A DNA stretch of 12,634 nucleotides from UBA7332 sp051657165. Lineage in GTDB: Bacteria > Bacteroidota > Bacteroidia > Bacteroidales > UBA7332. The notes under the pieces were generated by a model, which was not told where the DNA came from, did no database searches, and worked only from the letters and a program-made list of their open reading frames with translations. Positions 1 to 8,368 of this stretch are shown in pieces. The stretch's first letter is position 1, and each line of letters begins with the position of its first letter. A program made the position numbers and the translations under genes. Location: positions 1-12,634 of the forward strand of contig JBOFKD010000176.1 in NCBI GenBank assembly GCA_051657165.1, in the 5' to 3' direction.

Positions 1-137
1 AACATATAATAATCAGATAATACTATATATAATGATATGAGCAGAATACTTAATCAATTGAAGCTTTTTTCAAATGGTGATAGTACATAATGACAGTTTT
101 TACAAAAAACAGATTATGAAGTAATTGAGAAATGATA

Positions 138-145
138 TATCTTTG
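138..145 (+). promoter_or_regulatory. Bacteroidota-type -7 promoter element
   Basis: TATCTTTG matches the TAnnTTTG consensus of the -7 element used by the primary sigma factor of Bacteroidota. It lies about 30 bases before the ABC-F start codon, followed by an A-rich leader. No clear TTTG -33 box is seen about 20 bases upstream, so the assignment rests on the -7 match and position alone. Confidence 0.45.
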
Positions 146-175
146 CTTTAGAAAAGAAAGAAAAAACATACATTA

Positions 176-1807
176 ATGATATCAATTGACGGTTTAACGG
201 TTGAATTTGGCGGAACAACGCTTTTTGAAAATATTTCATTTGTAATTAACGAGAAAGACCGCATCGCTCTTATGGGGAAAAACGGTGCAGGTAAATCTAC
301 TCTTTTAAAAATTTTAGCAGGAGAGAGACAACCTTCAAGAGGAAATGTATCAGTTCCTAAAGAAAAAGTTGTGGCATATCTGCCTCAGCATCTGATGACG
401 GATAATACTCGTACGGTATTTGATGAAACTTCACAGGCTTTTTCTCACTTGTTTGAAATGGAAGCTGAAATTGAAGCGCTCAATAATGAGCTGGCTACAA
501 GAACAGACTACGAATCAGACAGCTACTTTGAGCTAATTGAGAAAGTATCAGCCATTAGCGAAAAGTTCTATGCGATTGATTTGACCAACTTTGCGGAAGA
601 CGTTGAGAAAATTCTTTTGGGCTTAGGATTTAAAAGAGATGATTTCAACAAACCGACAAGCGATTTCAGTGGTGGATGGCGCATGCGTATTGAGCTTGCG
701 AAGCTTCTACTGAAACAACCGGACGTATTATTACTGGATGAGCCTACTAACCACCTGGATATTGAATCAATCCAATGGCTTGAAGAATTTTTAATCAGCA
801 GTGGTAAGGCAGTTATCGTAATCTCGCACGACAGAGCTTTCGTAGATAATATCACGACCCGTACGATTGAAGTAACAATGGGACGTATCTATGACTACAA
901 AGTAAACTATTCCAAATATCTTGAACTTCGTAAAGATCGTCGCGTACAACAACAGAAACAGTACGAAGAGCAACAAAAAATGATTGCCGAGAACAAAGAA
1001 TTTATCGAACGTTTCAAAGGAACATATTCGAAAACTCTTCAGGTTCAGTCTCGTGTAAAAATGCTTGAAAAGCTTGATATCATTGAAGTTGATGAAGAAG
1101 ACACTTCTGCTCTTCGCCTGAAGTTCCCTCCATCACCCCGTTCTGGAAACTATCCGGTTATTGCTGATGGTGTAGCTAAAAGTTATGGCGAACATACAGT
1201 ATATTCTAATGCTACATTTACGATTGAACGCGGTCAGAAAGTAGCTTTTGTAGGTAAAAACGGAGAAGGTAAATCTACAATGATTAAAACAATCATGAAT
1301 GAGATTGACTTTGACGGAGACCTTACACTGGGACATAATGTTCAAATTGGATATTTCGCACAGAATGAAGCTTCTCTGCTCGATGAAAATCTAACTGTAT
1401 TCCAGACCATTGATGATGTAGCTCAGGGTGAGATCCGTAATAAAATCAAAGATCTTCTGGGGGCATTTATGTTTGGAGGTGAAGCCTCTATGAAAAAAGT
1501 AAAAGTGCTTTCGGGTGGTGAACGCACCCGCCTGGCTATGATCAAATTACTATTAAAGCCTGTCAATCTTCTAATTCTGGATGAGCCAACCAATCACCTG
1601 GATATGAAAACAAAAGACATTCTGAAAAGCGCTTTAAAAGACTACGACGGAACCATTATTCTTGTTTCACACGACCGTGACTTTCTGGACGGATTGGTAG
1701 AAAAAGTATACGAATTCGGCAATAAGAAGGTGACAGAACATTTAGAAGATATTTATGGATTCCTTCGTAAAAAGAAAATGGAAAACCTTCGTGAAATAGA
1801 AAAATAA
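176..1807 (+). CDS. ABC-F family ATPase (ribosome-associated type)
   Basis: A 543-residue soluble protein with two ABC ATPase domains and no membrane segments, the layout of the ABC-F family, whose studied members act on the ribosome E site as translation factors or antibiotic-protection proteins. Domain 1 has Walker A GKNGAGKST (34-42), signature SGGWRMR (165-171) and Walker B LLLDEPTNHLD (185-195). Domain 2 has GKNGEGKST (360-368), SGGERTRL (446-453) and LILDEPTNHLD (466-476). The charged helical linker (about 235-320) corresponds to the P-site tRNA interaction region. The protein stops shortly after domain 2, so the Uup-type C-terminal coiled coil is missing and the closest named relatives are YbiT/YdiF-like. 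The start is the first ATG after an A-rich leader and gives the usual short N-terminus before domain 1. It is convergent with the hydrogenase operon and probably unrelated to it. Nothing shows whether it protects against a drug. Confidence 0.93.
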   Translation: MISIDGLTVEFGGTTLFENISFVINEKDRIALMGKNGAGKSTLLKILAGERQPSRGNVSVPKEKVVAYLPQHLMTDNTRTVFDETSQAFSHLFEMEAEIEALNNELATRTDYESDSYFELIEKVSAISEKFYAIDLTNFAEDVEKILLGLGFKRDDFNKPTSDFSGGWRMRIELAKLLLKQPDVLLLDEPTNHLDIESIQWLEEFLISSGKAVIVISHDRAFVDNITTRTIEVTMGRIYDYKVNYSKYLELRKDRRVQQQKQYEEQQKMIAENKEFIERFKGTYSKTLQVQSRVKMLEKLDIIEVDEEDTSALRLKFPPSPRSGNYPVIADGVAKSYGEHTVYSNATFTIERGQKVAFVGKNGEGKSTMIKTIMNEIDFDGDLTLGHNVQIGYFAQNEASLLDENLTVFQTIDDVAQGEIRNKIKDLLGAFMFGGEASMKKVKVLSGGERTRLAMIKLLLKPVNLLILDEPTNHLDMKTKDILKSALKDYDGTIILVSHDRDFLDGLVEKVYEFGNKKVTEHLEDIYGFLRKKKMENLREIEK

Positions 1808-1875
1808 ATTCTGGCTGATATTAGAGAACCGGAACCTGATATACTATCGGTAAACTAATATTAAACGGTATATAC

Positions 1876-1926
1876 AAAAAGGACAAACTATGCTGAATGA
1901 AAAGATTCATATAGTTTGTCCTTTTT
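1876..1926. terminator. Bidirectional intrinsic terminator
   Basis: A perfect 16-base inverted repeat (1876-1891 with 1911-1926) begins with five A and ends with five T, so each strand has a GC-containing stem followed by a T-run. A short inner stem (1894-1898 with 1905-1909) extends it. It sits between the convergent ABC-F gene (stop 1807) and hyaD (stop 1966) and can end transcription from both sides. Confidence 0.88.
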
Positions 1927-1965
1927 ATATTGATATCCCGATAATATCTTATCAGAATAATCGGG

Positions 1966-2424
1966 TTACTGAGATATAGAAACCAGATCTTTTACATGCT
2001 TTATCACTGATGGTATAGCACTGCTTACCTCTGGAGATAAATCCATTCCAATTGTTTCGTAATCTTTTACGCTCACCGTAATCAGATCTATTTCAGGAAT
2101 ACATTCCTGAATCATCATGGATTCTACCATATCTCTTAATCCAAATTCATGAGCACTCAAAAGTATTGGATAATCCTTCGAATATTTAGGTTTGGTAATT
2201 TTGATAGTTCCCCAGGGAGAATCATCAAGCGTTGCATCAATCATTATCACACGTTTATATTCCTGAAGTGTACCAATAAGCCATACGCCTCCGGTACCAC
2301 CGTCAAGCAAGTCCACATGATCAGGCAACGTTTCTTTTTCAAGATGTTGAACAGCGTGAATACCAACACCTTCATCTTTGAGAACTAAGTTCCCTAAACC
2401 AAGAATTAAAATTTTATCTTTCAT
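1966..2424 (-). CDS. hyaD: [NiFe]-hydrogenase maturation endopeptidase
   Basis: A 152-residue member of the HyaD/HybD/HupD protease family, which removes the C-terminal peptide of the large subunit after nickel insertion. The N-terminus carries the family motif GLGNLVLKDEGVG (9-21), followed by DGGTGG (41-46), MIDA (61-64) and SAHEFGL (90-96). By alignment from memory with E. coli HybD, the nickel-sensing residues E16, D62 and H93 correspond to E18, D63 and H92, all present. The frame is open further upstream and would add 32 Lys-rich residues, but that stretch is only the out-of-frame copy of the hyaC 3' end. The internal ATG gives the expected family N-terminus. It is the last gene of the operon and overlaps hyaC by 11 bases, which suggests translational coupling. 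Its likely substrate is HyaB, encoded two genes upstream. Confidence 0.93.
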   Translation of the reverse strand: MKDKILILGLGNLVLKDEGVGIHAVQHLEKETLPDHVDLLDGGTGGVWLIGTLQEYKRVIMIDATLDDSPWGTIKITKPKYSKDYPILLSAHEFGLRDMVESMMIQECIPEIDLITVSVKDYETIGMDLSPEVSSAIPSVIKHVKDLVSISQ

Positions 2425-3208
2425 TGACAGCTTTTTTTCGGGCTTTGATTTCTTTTTCCAGATCTTTAAGATCCGCTTCGTCTTTCTCCAGTTTATCTTT
2501 AGCAACTTCTTCTTCTTCATGTGCTTTTGCTAATCTTTCATCAATAAATTTCCATCCGCCGATGATAGAAGACGCAACACCATTACGCTCAATATAGTCA
2601 TGATAAAACACCAGATATACGTGTGCAATAATAAAAAGAATAAAAAGCCACATTACATTATAATGCAGGTTACGTACAAAAAAGAATCCTCCCATTTTAA
2701 AAAGTAAATCCTGCAATGGTCCTGCTCCGGGATAATCACTTAAAGGAGCCCACATAGCAAGTCCGGTAATCGCCTGAACAATCATCAGAAGAAATACTCC
2801 CAAATATGTTGTAGCAGCCAGACTATTATGCCCGATATCGTAAATAGGCTTTGGAGTAAGCAAGAATACATCAACTTTTACAGTATCGAATATCCCTTTC
2901 CATTGTCTTTTCGTCAAAGGAACATAATTATACCATCTGGCAAATTTATTACCTGCAAAGAACCAATAGATTCTCACGAGAAAATTCAGAATTAAAATGA
3001 TCCCGAGCGTCAGGTGAAATAATCTGACATATCCGAACCAATAACCGGTTTGCTGTGCGCCTACGCCCTGCAATATGGCAGGAGGATTTGCGATAATTAG
3101 TCCGGTTATGATCAGAAAAGTAATACAAAAAGCATTTACCCAGTGAAAAATTCTCACAGGCAGCTCCCATACATATATCTCTCTGAGCGGTAATTTTTTT
3201 GATATCAT
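2414..3208 (-). CDS. hyaC: Hydrogenase b-type cytochrome, membrane anchor subunit
   Basis: A 264-residue integral membrane protein of the HyaC/HupC/HoxZ family. It takes electrons from the small subunit through b hemes and passes them to the quinone pool. Four hydrophobic segments lie at roughly 23-42, 62-84, 130-152 and 184-204. Candidate heme-ligand histidines are H22 (in RIFHW), H65, H182 and H196, with H127 and H203 also near segment ends. The C-terminus (about 228-264) is an unusual charged tail, Glu/Lys rich, with hydrophobic residues every seven positions (L240, L247, I254, V261). This predicts a helical, possibly coiled-coil, cytoplasmic extension that E. coli HyaC (about 235 residues) lacks as far as I recall. 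The gene starts 22 bases after hyaB and its end overlaps hyaD. Family assignment is firm; the role of the tail is unknown. Confidence 0.94.
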   Translation of the reverse strand: MISKKLPLREIYVWELPVRIFHWVNAFCITFLIITGLIIANPPAILQGVGAQQTGYWFGYVRLFHLTLGIILILNFLVRIYWFFAGNKFARWYNYVPLTKRQWKGIFDTVKVDVFLLTPKPIYDIGHNSLAATTYLGVFLLMIVQAITGLAMWAPLSDYPGAGPLQDLLFKMGGFFFVRNLHYNVMWLFILFIIAHVYLVFYHDYIERNGVASSIIGGWKFIDERLAKAHEEEEVAKDKLEKDEADLKDLEKEIKARKKAVNER

Positions 3209-3230
3209 AATTCTTAGATTTTAGTATCTG

Positions 3231-4949
3231 TCAAAAAGTATCAAACTGATGGACGTGTTTACCGTCTTCAGAGTATAGATGGACAGCACAAGCCATACAT
3301 GGGTCAAACGAATGGACTGTACGTATAATTTCAAGAGGCGCATCTGCATCATGAACCGGTACATCAAGTAAGGATGCTTCAAATGCAGAACGTTGCCCTT
3401 TAGTATCTCTCGGAGAGGCATTCCAGGTTGTAGGAACCACCATCTGATAACGACTTACTTTCTTATCCTCAATGCTGACATAATGAGCTACAGAACCTCT
3501 TGGAGCTTCACATACTGCAAAACCAGAAGCCTTCTTCGGCCATGTTGAAGGTTCCCAGTACATATTATTGACCATCCGGAAATCACCCTCTTTGATATTA
3601 TTAACCAACTGATCATAGAAGTCAGTCATCCATTCGGAAATTAGAACAGCTTCCATAGATCTTGCCAGAATACGTCCCATTACAGAAAATAAGGCATCTT
3701 TAGGCAAATTCAGTTTTTTCAGACATTTATCTGTTAATTCCACATAAGGTTTATTTCCGGCGGCATAATTTATAATAAATCGTGCCAGCGGACCAACCTC
3801 CATAGGCTCACCTTTGTAACGCGGAGTTTTAATCCAGCTATAGGGTTTATCATGATCCAGATATTCATATGGAGGAGTTTTACCTGTATAATTCAGAATT
3901 GTTTCACCTTCTGACGGATGTAAACCAACATCCTTACCTTGCGGATAATCATACCATGCATTGTTTACATATTCCTGTAAACCATCTGCCGCCATCGGAT
4001 CAAATTCTTCGACTTTCGATAAATCACGGTTTCGCACAATACCCCTTACAGCTTTATAACTGCCTAGATCATTAAAATGAGTCATCGGGAAGTCACCGGA
4101 AGCCAGATAATTATGCAAACCACCTCCGATTTTAGTCCATTCAGGATAGTAAGATGCAATAGCCATTACATCAGGCAGATAAACCTGTTTCACAAAGTTT
4201 TCGGCTTGTTTAATTATCTGATAAACCCAGTTAAGCCTGTCGATATTAATCGCATTTGGTCCATCAATGTTAATAGCACATGCCATCCCCCCTACCAGAT
4301 AGTTCGGGTGAGGATTCTTACCTCCGAAAATGGTTTGTATTTTCACAATCTCTTTCTGGATATCTAAAGCTTCCAGATAGTGAGCCACTGCAATCAGGTT
4401 AACAGCAGGTGGCAATTTATAAGCGGGATGTCCCCAATAACCATTCGAAAAAATACTAAATTGCTTCGAATCAATTAGCTTTTTTATTTTTTGCTGAACT
4501 TCTTCAAAATATCCAATTGAGTTCTTAGGCCATGCTGAAAGACTCTGAGCAATAGCAGCCGATTCTTTTGGATCAGCTTTCAGAGCAGACATTACATCTA
4601 CCCAATCCAAAGCCTGAAGCTGATAAAAGTGTGTGATATGGTCCTGCATTGTCAAAGCTCCAAGCATCAGGTTTCTAACCATTTCTGCGTTTGGAGGTAC
4701 CACAATACCGAGCGCATTCTCAACGGCTCTTACAGACACCAGTGAGTGCATGGATGTACATACACCACAAACGCGTCCTACATAAGCCCACACATCTCTC
4801 GGATCTCTGTTCTGAGCAATAATTTCAATACCCCGTACCATTGTACCCGTACTGAAAGCATCTTTAATCTTACCATTTTCAATATCTGCTTCGATTCGTA
4901 AATGCCCTTCGATACGGGTTACGGGATCTACAACAACTTTCTTTATCAT
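3231..4949 (-). CDS. hyaB: [NiFe]-hydrogenase large (catalytic) subunit, group 1
   Basis: A 572-residue catalytic subunit that splits H2 at a Ni-Fe(CN)2CO site. The N-terminal L1 motif RVCGVCTSMH (59-68) supplies C61 and C64. The C-terminal L2 motif SFDPCMACAVH (547-557) supplies C551 and C554. Both end cysteines are ordinary Cys, so this is not a selenocysteine enzyme. The precursor continues 15 residues past H557, and cleavage after that histidine by HyaD is predicted. The opening VDPVTRIEGHLRIE (7-20) is typical of group 1 uptake enzymes. It has no signal peptide and should be carried across the membrane together with the Tat-targeted HyaA. It lies 30 bases after hyaA and 22 bases before hyaC. 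Together with HyaA and HyaC it forms a periplasm-facing, membrane-bound complex. Confidence 0.97.
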   Translation of the reverse strand: MIKKVVVDPVTRIEGHLRIEADIENGKIKDAFSTGTMVRGIEIIAQNRDPRDVWAYVGRVCGVCTSMHSLVSVRAVENALGIVVPPNAEMVRNLMLGALTMQDHITHFYQLQALDWVDVMSALKADPKESAAIAQSLSAWPKNSIGYFEEVQQKIKKLIDSKQFSIFSNGYWGHPAYKLPPAVNLIAVAHYLEALDIQKEIVKIQTIFGGKNPHPNYLVGGMACAINIDGPNAINIDRLNWVYQIIKQAENFVKQVYLPDVMAIASYYPEWTKIGGGLHNYLASGDFPMTHFNDLGSYKAVRGIVRNRDLSKVEEFDPMAADGLQEYVNNAWYDYPQGKDVGLHPSEGETILNYTGKTPPYEYLDHDKPYSWIKTPRYKGEPMEVGPLARFIINYAAGNKPYVELTDKCLKKLNLPKDALFSVMGRILARSMEAVLISEWMTDFYDQLVNNIKEGDFRMVNNMYWEPSTWPKKASGFAVCEAPRGSVAHYVSIEDKKVSRYQMVVPTTWNASPRDTKGQRSAFEASLLDVPVHDADAPLEIIRTVHSFDPCMACAVHLYSEDGKHVHQFDTF

Positions 4950-4979
4950 GATTGTAATGTGTTAGCTGGTTAGCGTATA

Positions 4980-6212
4980 TTAATTAGGTTTATTCTGGTC
5001 AGAGTCAGGCTTATTATCACCTATATAAGTCAATTGATCCTTTCTTAATGTATCAATTTTCTTCTCTAACTTATCTATCCGCTGATGCAAATCACTTTGT
5101 ATCTCCTGATTTTCCTCAACGTTCAGACTAATATCATTTGTACGGTTCTTGATCAGGCTATGCTTACGAAAATTCGTAACGGCAGCATGCACAGCTACTC
5201 CTCCCAGAGCTACAGCTCCAAGCCCAATACCTATTTGTGTTGCAGTTGCTTCAATGCCGATACCCGTAATTGACTGTAATGGTTCGTACATGGGTTCTCT
5301 GTCCCAGAAACCTGCTTCCGCACAACCGATACATCCGTGACCGGACTGGATCGGATAGCTCACGTTATTATTCCATTTTATAATCGCGCAGGAATTATAT
5401 GTATTCGGACCTTTACATCCCATTTTATAAAGACAGTATCCATGTTTTGCATTCTCGTCATCCCATGATTCCACAAATAGTCCTGCATCATAACATGGTC
5501 TGCGATAGCACGTATCGTGGATACGTCTGCCATAGAATACTTTCGGACGTCCCTGATTATCCAGTTCCGGAATTTTTCCGAATGTCGTATAATAAGTAAT
5601 AATCCCTGCCATTACATCTGCAATCGGCGGACATCCCTGCACATTTATGACAGGTTTACCGGGATTTAATTTATGAACTGGTGTTGCTTGTGTTGGATTC
5701 GGGTGAGCAGCCTGAATACAGCCAGAGCTGGCACAGTTACCCCATGCAATAATTGCTTTTGCACCCTTCACTCCTTCATCAAATACTTGCTTTGCACTCT
5801 GTCCTGCCAATGTGCAAAATCCGGAGTTCCCCAAAGGCACTGCACCTTCTACAAGTAAAATGTATTCGCCGAAATTATTTTTAATTGCTTCTGTACGCAA
5901 TTCCTCTGCTTGCTTTCCGGCAGCAGCCATCAGAGTATCATCATACTCTAATGCAATCAAGTCAAACAGAATTTCTTCAATAACAGGGTGAGATGCTCTG
6001 ATAAACGATTCACTACAGCAGGTACATTCCTGAAAGTGATACCATAATACAGGTACACGAGGCTTTGTTTCAAAAGCCTCTACGATTTGAGCAACTCCTG
6101 AGCCTTGTAAGCCCAGCATACCACCCATTAAGCCACAGAATTTTAAGAACTGACGTCGGGAATAGCCCTTATCCATTAATTCTTCATAGACCGTTTTTTT
6201 CTCTTTTTTCAT
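4980..6212 (-). CDS. hyaA: [NiFe]-hydrogenase small FeS subunit, Tat-exported, oxygen-tolerant type
   Basis: A 410-residue electron-transfer subunit. The N-terminus has a Tat signal, SRRQFLKF (18-25), with a hydrophobic stretch behind it. Alignment from memory with E. coli Hyd-1 places cleavage near A46/F47. Proximal cluster ligands are C63, C66, C160 and C194. The extra cysteines C65 (in ECTCC) and C165 (in CASSGC) match Hyd-1 C19 and C120, the hallmark of the [4Fe-3S] cluster of group 1d oxygen-tolerant enzymes. E122 matches Hyd-1 E76. Distal cluster: H232, C235, C260, C266. Medial [3Fe-4S] cluster: C275, C294, C297, with P287 at the position of Hyd-1 P242. A transmembrane anchor spans about 325-347. 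It is followed by a tail of about 60 residues, longer than in Hyd-1, with a coiled-coil pattern (L375, I379, L382, I386, L389). C240 is a further extra cysteine near the distal cluster. The gene lies 30 bases after hypE. Confidence 0.96.
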   Translation of the reverse strand: MKKEKKTVYEELMDKGYSRRQFLKFCGLMGGMLGLQGSGVAQIVEAFETKPRVPVLWYHFQECTCCSESFIRASHPVIEEILFDLIALEYDDTLMAAAGKQAEELRTEAIKNNFGEYILLVEGAVPLGNSGFCTLAGQSAKQVFDEGVKGAKAIIAWGNCASSGCIQAAHPNPTQATPVHKLNPGKPVINVQGCPPIADVMAGIITYYTTFGKIPELDNQGRPKVFYGRRIHDTCYRRPCYDAGLFVESWDDENAKHGYCLYKMGCKGPNTYNSCAIIKWNNNVSYPIQSGHGCIGCAEAGFWDREPMYEPLQSITGIGIEATATQIGIGLGAVALGGVAVHAAVTNFRKHSLIKNRTNDISLNVEENQEIQSDLHQRIDKLEKKIDTLRKDQLTYIGDNKPDSDQNKPN

Positions 6213-6242
6213 ATCCTGGAATTTATTTTAGATACGGTTTGG

Positions 6243-7283
6243 TTAGCAAATCCGGGGCAATTGTTCTCCCGAAATCATTTCAACGACACGACGTGTGCCA
6301 AATGAACTCTTAAGATAGACACGCGGAGCATCTGTATTTTTTACTTGCCCGATAACAGATGCATATTCTCCGTGTTCTGATTTACGGATTATTTCTAAAG
6401 CCTCTTCAGCTTTTTCCTTAGGAAGAAATATCAATAATATTCCTTCATTAGCAATATAAAGCGGATCCATACCTAAAAGTTCACATGCAGCATAAACTCC
6501 CGGACTAACCGGAATAGAATCTTCCTCTATTTCAATATCAACGCCAGCAGTATGTGCAATCTCATTCAATGTACTTGATAATCCGCCACGAGTTGGATCC
6601 CTTAGAACATGAATATCAGGAATCTCTTTTAACAGACTGAAAACAATATCATTCAGTGATGCTGTATCACTCTGCACTTCACTCTCAAAGCCCAGATTAT
6701 TACGTGTTGAGAGAATGCAGGTACCATGTTCACCTATTTTACCTGTCACAATCACAGCATCTCCGGCTTTTACCCGCTTCGGTGAAACAGATATACCGGG
6801 AGGAATAACTCCAATGCCAGATGTATTAATATATATCTGTCCGCCTTTTTGTCTTTCAATTACTTTCGTGTCACCTGTAACAATTCTTACACCAGCCTTT
6901 CTGGCAGCATCAGACATTGCGGTAACTATTCTTTTCAGATCCTGCAACGGGAATCCTTCTTCAATAATAAAGCCTGCCGACAAATATTGAGGCACTGCTC
7001 CGCTGCAAAGCAAATCATTTACGGTTCCGTTAATTGCAAGCTCTCCAATGTTACCTCCGGGAAAGAATACCGGATCTACAACAAAAGAGTCCGTTGTAAA
7101 AGCTATTTTCCCTTCGGGCATTTCTATCTGAGCACTATCATGCTCCTGAGCTAAAATCTCATTTCCGAAAGCCGGATAAAAAACCGACTCTATCAATCGC
7201 TGAGTCATTTTACCGCCACCACCGTGTGCCAGCTGAATAAACTCATGTTCTTGCTTCGGAACAGGACAAACAATTGTGTTCAT
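6243..7283 (-). CDS. hypE: Hydrogenase maturation protein HypE (thiocarboxamide dehydratase)
   Basis: A 346-residue cytoplasmic member of the HypE/PurM-like ATPase family. It receives a carbamoyl group from HypF on its C-terminal cysteine and dehydrates it with ATP to a thiocyanate, the source of the cyanide ligands on iron. The protein ends in PRIC with C346 last, the reactive cysteine. The family N-terminal motif HGGGGKMTQRL (20-30) is present, as are TGDTKVIE (136-143) and the nucleotide-site motif DPTRGGL (229-235). Length is normal for the family. Its ATG overlaps the hypD stop in an ATGA arrangement, indicating translational coupling. hyaA follows after 30 bases, so maturation and structural genes share one transcript. 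No motif is missing and the assignment is secure. Confidence 0.97.
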   Translation of the reverse strand: MNTIVCPVPKQEHEFIQLAHGGGGKMTQRLIESVFYPAFGNEILAQEHDSAQIEMPEGKIAFTTDSFVVDPVFFPGGNIGELAINGTVNDLLCSGAVPQYLSAGFIIEEGFPLQDLKRIVTAMSDAARKAGVRIVTGDTKVIERQKGGQIYINTSGIGVIPPGISVSPKRVKAGDAVIVTGKIGEHGTCILSTRNNLGFESEVQSDTASLNDIVFSLLKEIPDIHVLRDPTRGGLSSTLNEIAHTAGVDIEIEEDSIPVSPGVYAACELLGMDPLYIANEGILLIFLPKEKAEEALEIIRKSEHGEYASVIGQVKNTDAPRVYLKSSFGTRRVVEMISGEQLPRIC

Positions 7284-8368
7284 TCGTGTATTTTATATTT
7301 GAAATAGGCTGCACAAACTCCTTCTGATGAGACCATCGGGGCTCCGAGCGGAGCAGATGGATGACATTTTTTTCCAAAGTTCGGACAGTCTTCAGGTTTT
7401 GCATTTCCTTTCATAATCTCTCCTGAGATACAGATCTCATCGCGTAATATAGCTGGTGTCATTTTACCGAAACGGATCATCGTATCAAAAGATGCATAAC
7501 GATCTTTCAAGCGAAAACCACTTCCGGAAAGATAGCCTAATCCTCTCCAGGCCTGACCCTGTATATCAAACACCTCATAAAGAGCTTGCCGGGCTTTCAC
7601 GTTCCCCTCCTGAGGAACCATCCGGCTATAGGCATTATCCACATGATAGTCTCCTTTTTCCAGTTGTTTGATATTACTATATATACCCCATAAAATATCG
7701 ACGGGTTCGAAACCCGTTACGGCTATAGGTATTTTGTATTGACCAGCCAGTCGTTCATATTCTTTAAGCCCCGTGATTGTACACACGTGCCCGGCAGCCA
7801 GAATACCATCTACCGAAAAGTCCGGCATAGCAAACAATGCTTCCAGTACTGGCGGAACAGCAAAAAGAGCAGTTAATAAAGAGAGATTACGAATATTTCT
7901 CTTTGTTGCTTCCAGTACTACCTGAGCATGTATGGGCGCTGTCGTTTCAAATCCGATAGCCAGAAGGACCACTTCTTTACCGGGATTTTCTTCAGCTATT
8001 CTAAGAGCATCCAGAGGCGAATAAATCGTACGGATATCGCCCCCCATAGCTTTAGCCGTGAGTAAATCATTTGATTCTCCCGGCACACGCAACATATCTC
8101 CAAAGGAGACAATTATCACATTTGAGTTAAGAGCCAGATCTATCGCGAGATCTATAGTTTCGGATGGAGTTACGCATACGGGACATCCCGGTCCGTGTAT
8201 CAGCGTTATACCATCCGGCAACATCTCTTCAATCCTGTATTTTGCAATTGAAAAAGTTTGTCCGCCGCAGGTATCCATAATCCTCCACGGACGAGTTATT
8301 GTGTTCCTTATTGCCTCTATGAGTTTTTCCCCATAACCGGCATTTCTGTATATATTACTTTCATTCAT
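7280..8368 (-). CDS. hypD: Hydrogenase maturation protein HypD (FeS scaffold for Fe(CN)2CO)
   Basis: A 362-residue scaffold which, with HypC, holds iron while the CN and CO ligands are added. Conserved cysteines are present: C34 in the CGG motif (34-36), C62 and C65 in GPGCPVC (59-65), and the C-terminal [4Fe-4S] ligands C313, C328, C335 and C352. GFETTAP (139-145) and AAGHVCTITG (191-200) are also family motifs. The first motif reads CGGQTFSI. The E. coli form as I recall it is CGGHTHAI, so both histidines are replaced (by Q and F), a modest variation. The start codon overlaps the hypC stop by one base (TAATG) and the stop overlaps hypE by four, so HypC, HypD and HypE are probably translated in a coupled way. 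Assignment is secure. Confidence 0.97.
   Translation of the reverse strand: MNESNIYRNAGYGEKLIEAIRNTITRPWRIMDTCGGQTFSIAKYRIEEMLPDGITLIHGPGCPVCVTPSETIDLAIDLALNSNVIIVSFGDMLRVPGESNDLLTAKAMGGDIRTIYSPLDALRIAEENPGKEVVLLAIGFETTAPIHAQVVLEATKRNIRNLSLLTALFAVPPVLEALFAMPDFSVDGILAAGHVCTITGLKEYERLAGQYKIPIAVTGFEPVDILWGIYSNIKQLEKGDYHVDNAYSRMVPQEGNVKARQALYEVFDIQGQAWRGLGYLSGSGFRLKDRYASFDTMIRFGKMTPAILRDEICISGEIMKGNAKPEDCPNFGKKCHPSAPLGAPMVSSEGVCAAYFKYKIHE

Noticed and set aside
176..1807. ABC-F protein as a membrane ABC transporter component or a resistance determinant
   Set aside because: Two fused ATPase domains with an ABC-F linker and no membrane segments or adjacent permease. Nothing in the context supports a drug-resistance role specifically.
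1966..2520. Longer 184-residue form of hyaD with a Lys-rich N-terminus
   Set aside because: The extra 32 residues lie inside the hyaC 3' end in another frame and have no counterpart in the family. The internal ATG at 2424 gives the normal N-terminus.
3231..4949. Selenocysteine-containing or sensory (regulatory) hydrogenase
   Set aside because: The L2 motif uses ordinary Cys codons. The large subunit has a cleavable C-terminal tail and the small subunit a Tat signal and membrane anchor, unlike cytoplasmic sensory hydrogenases.
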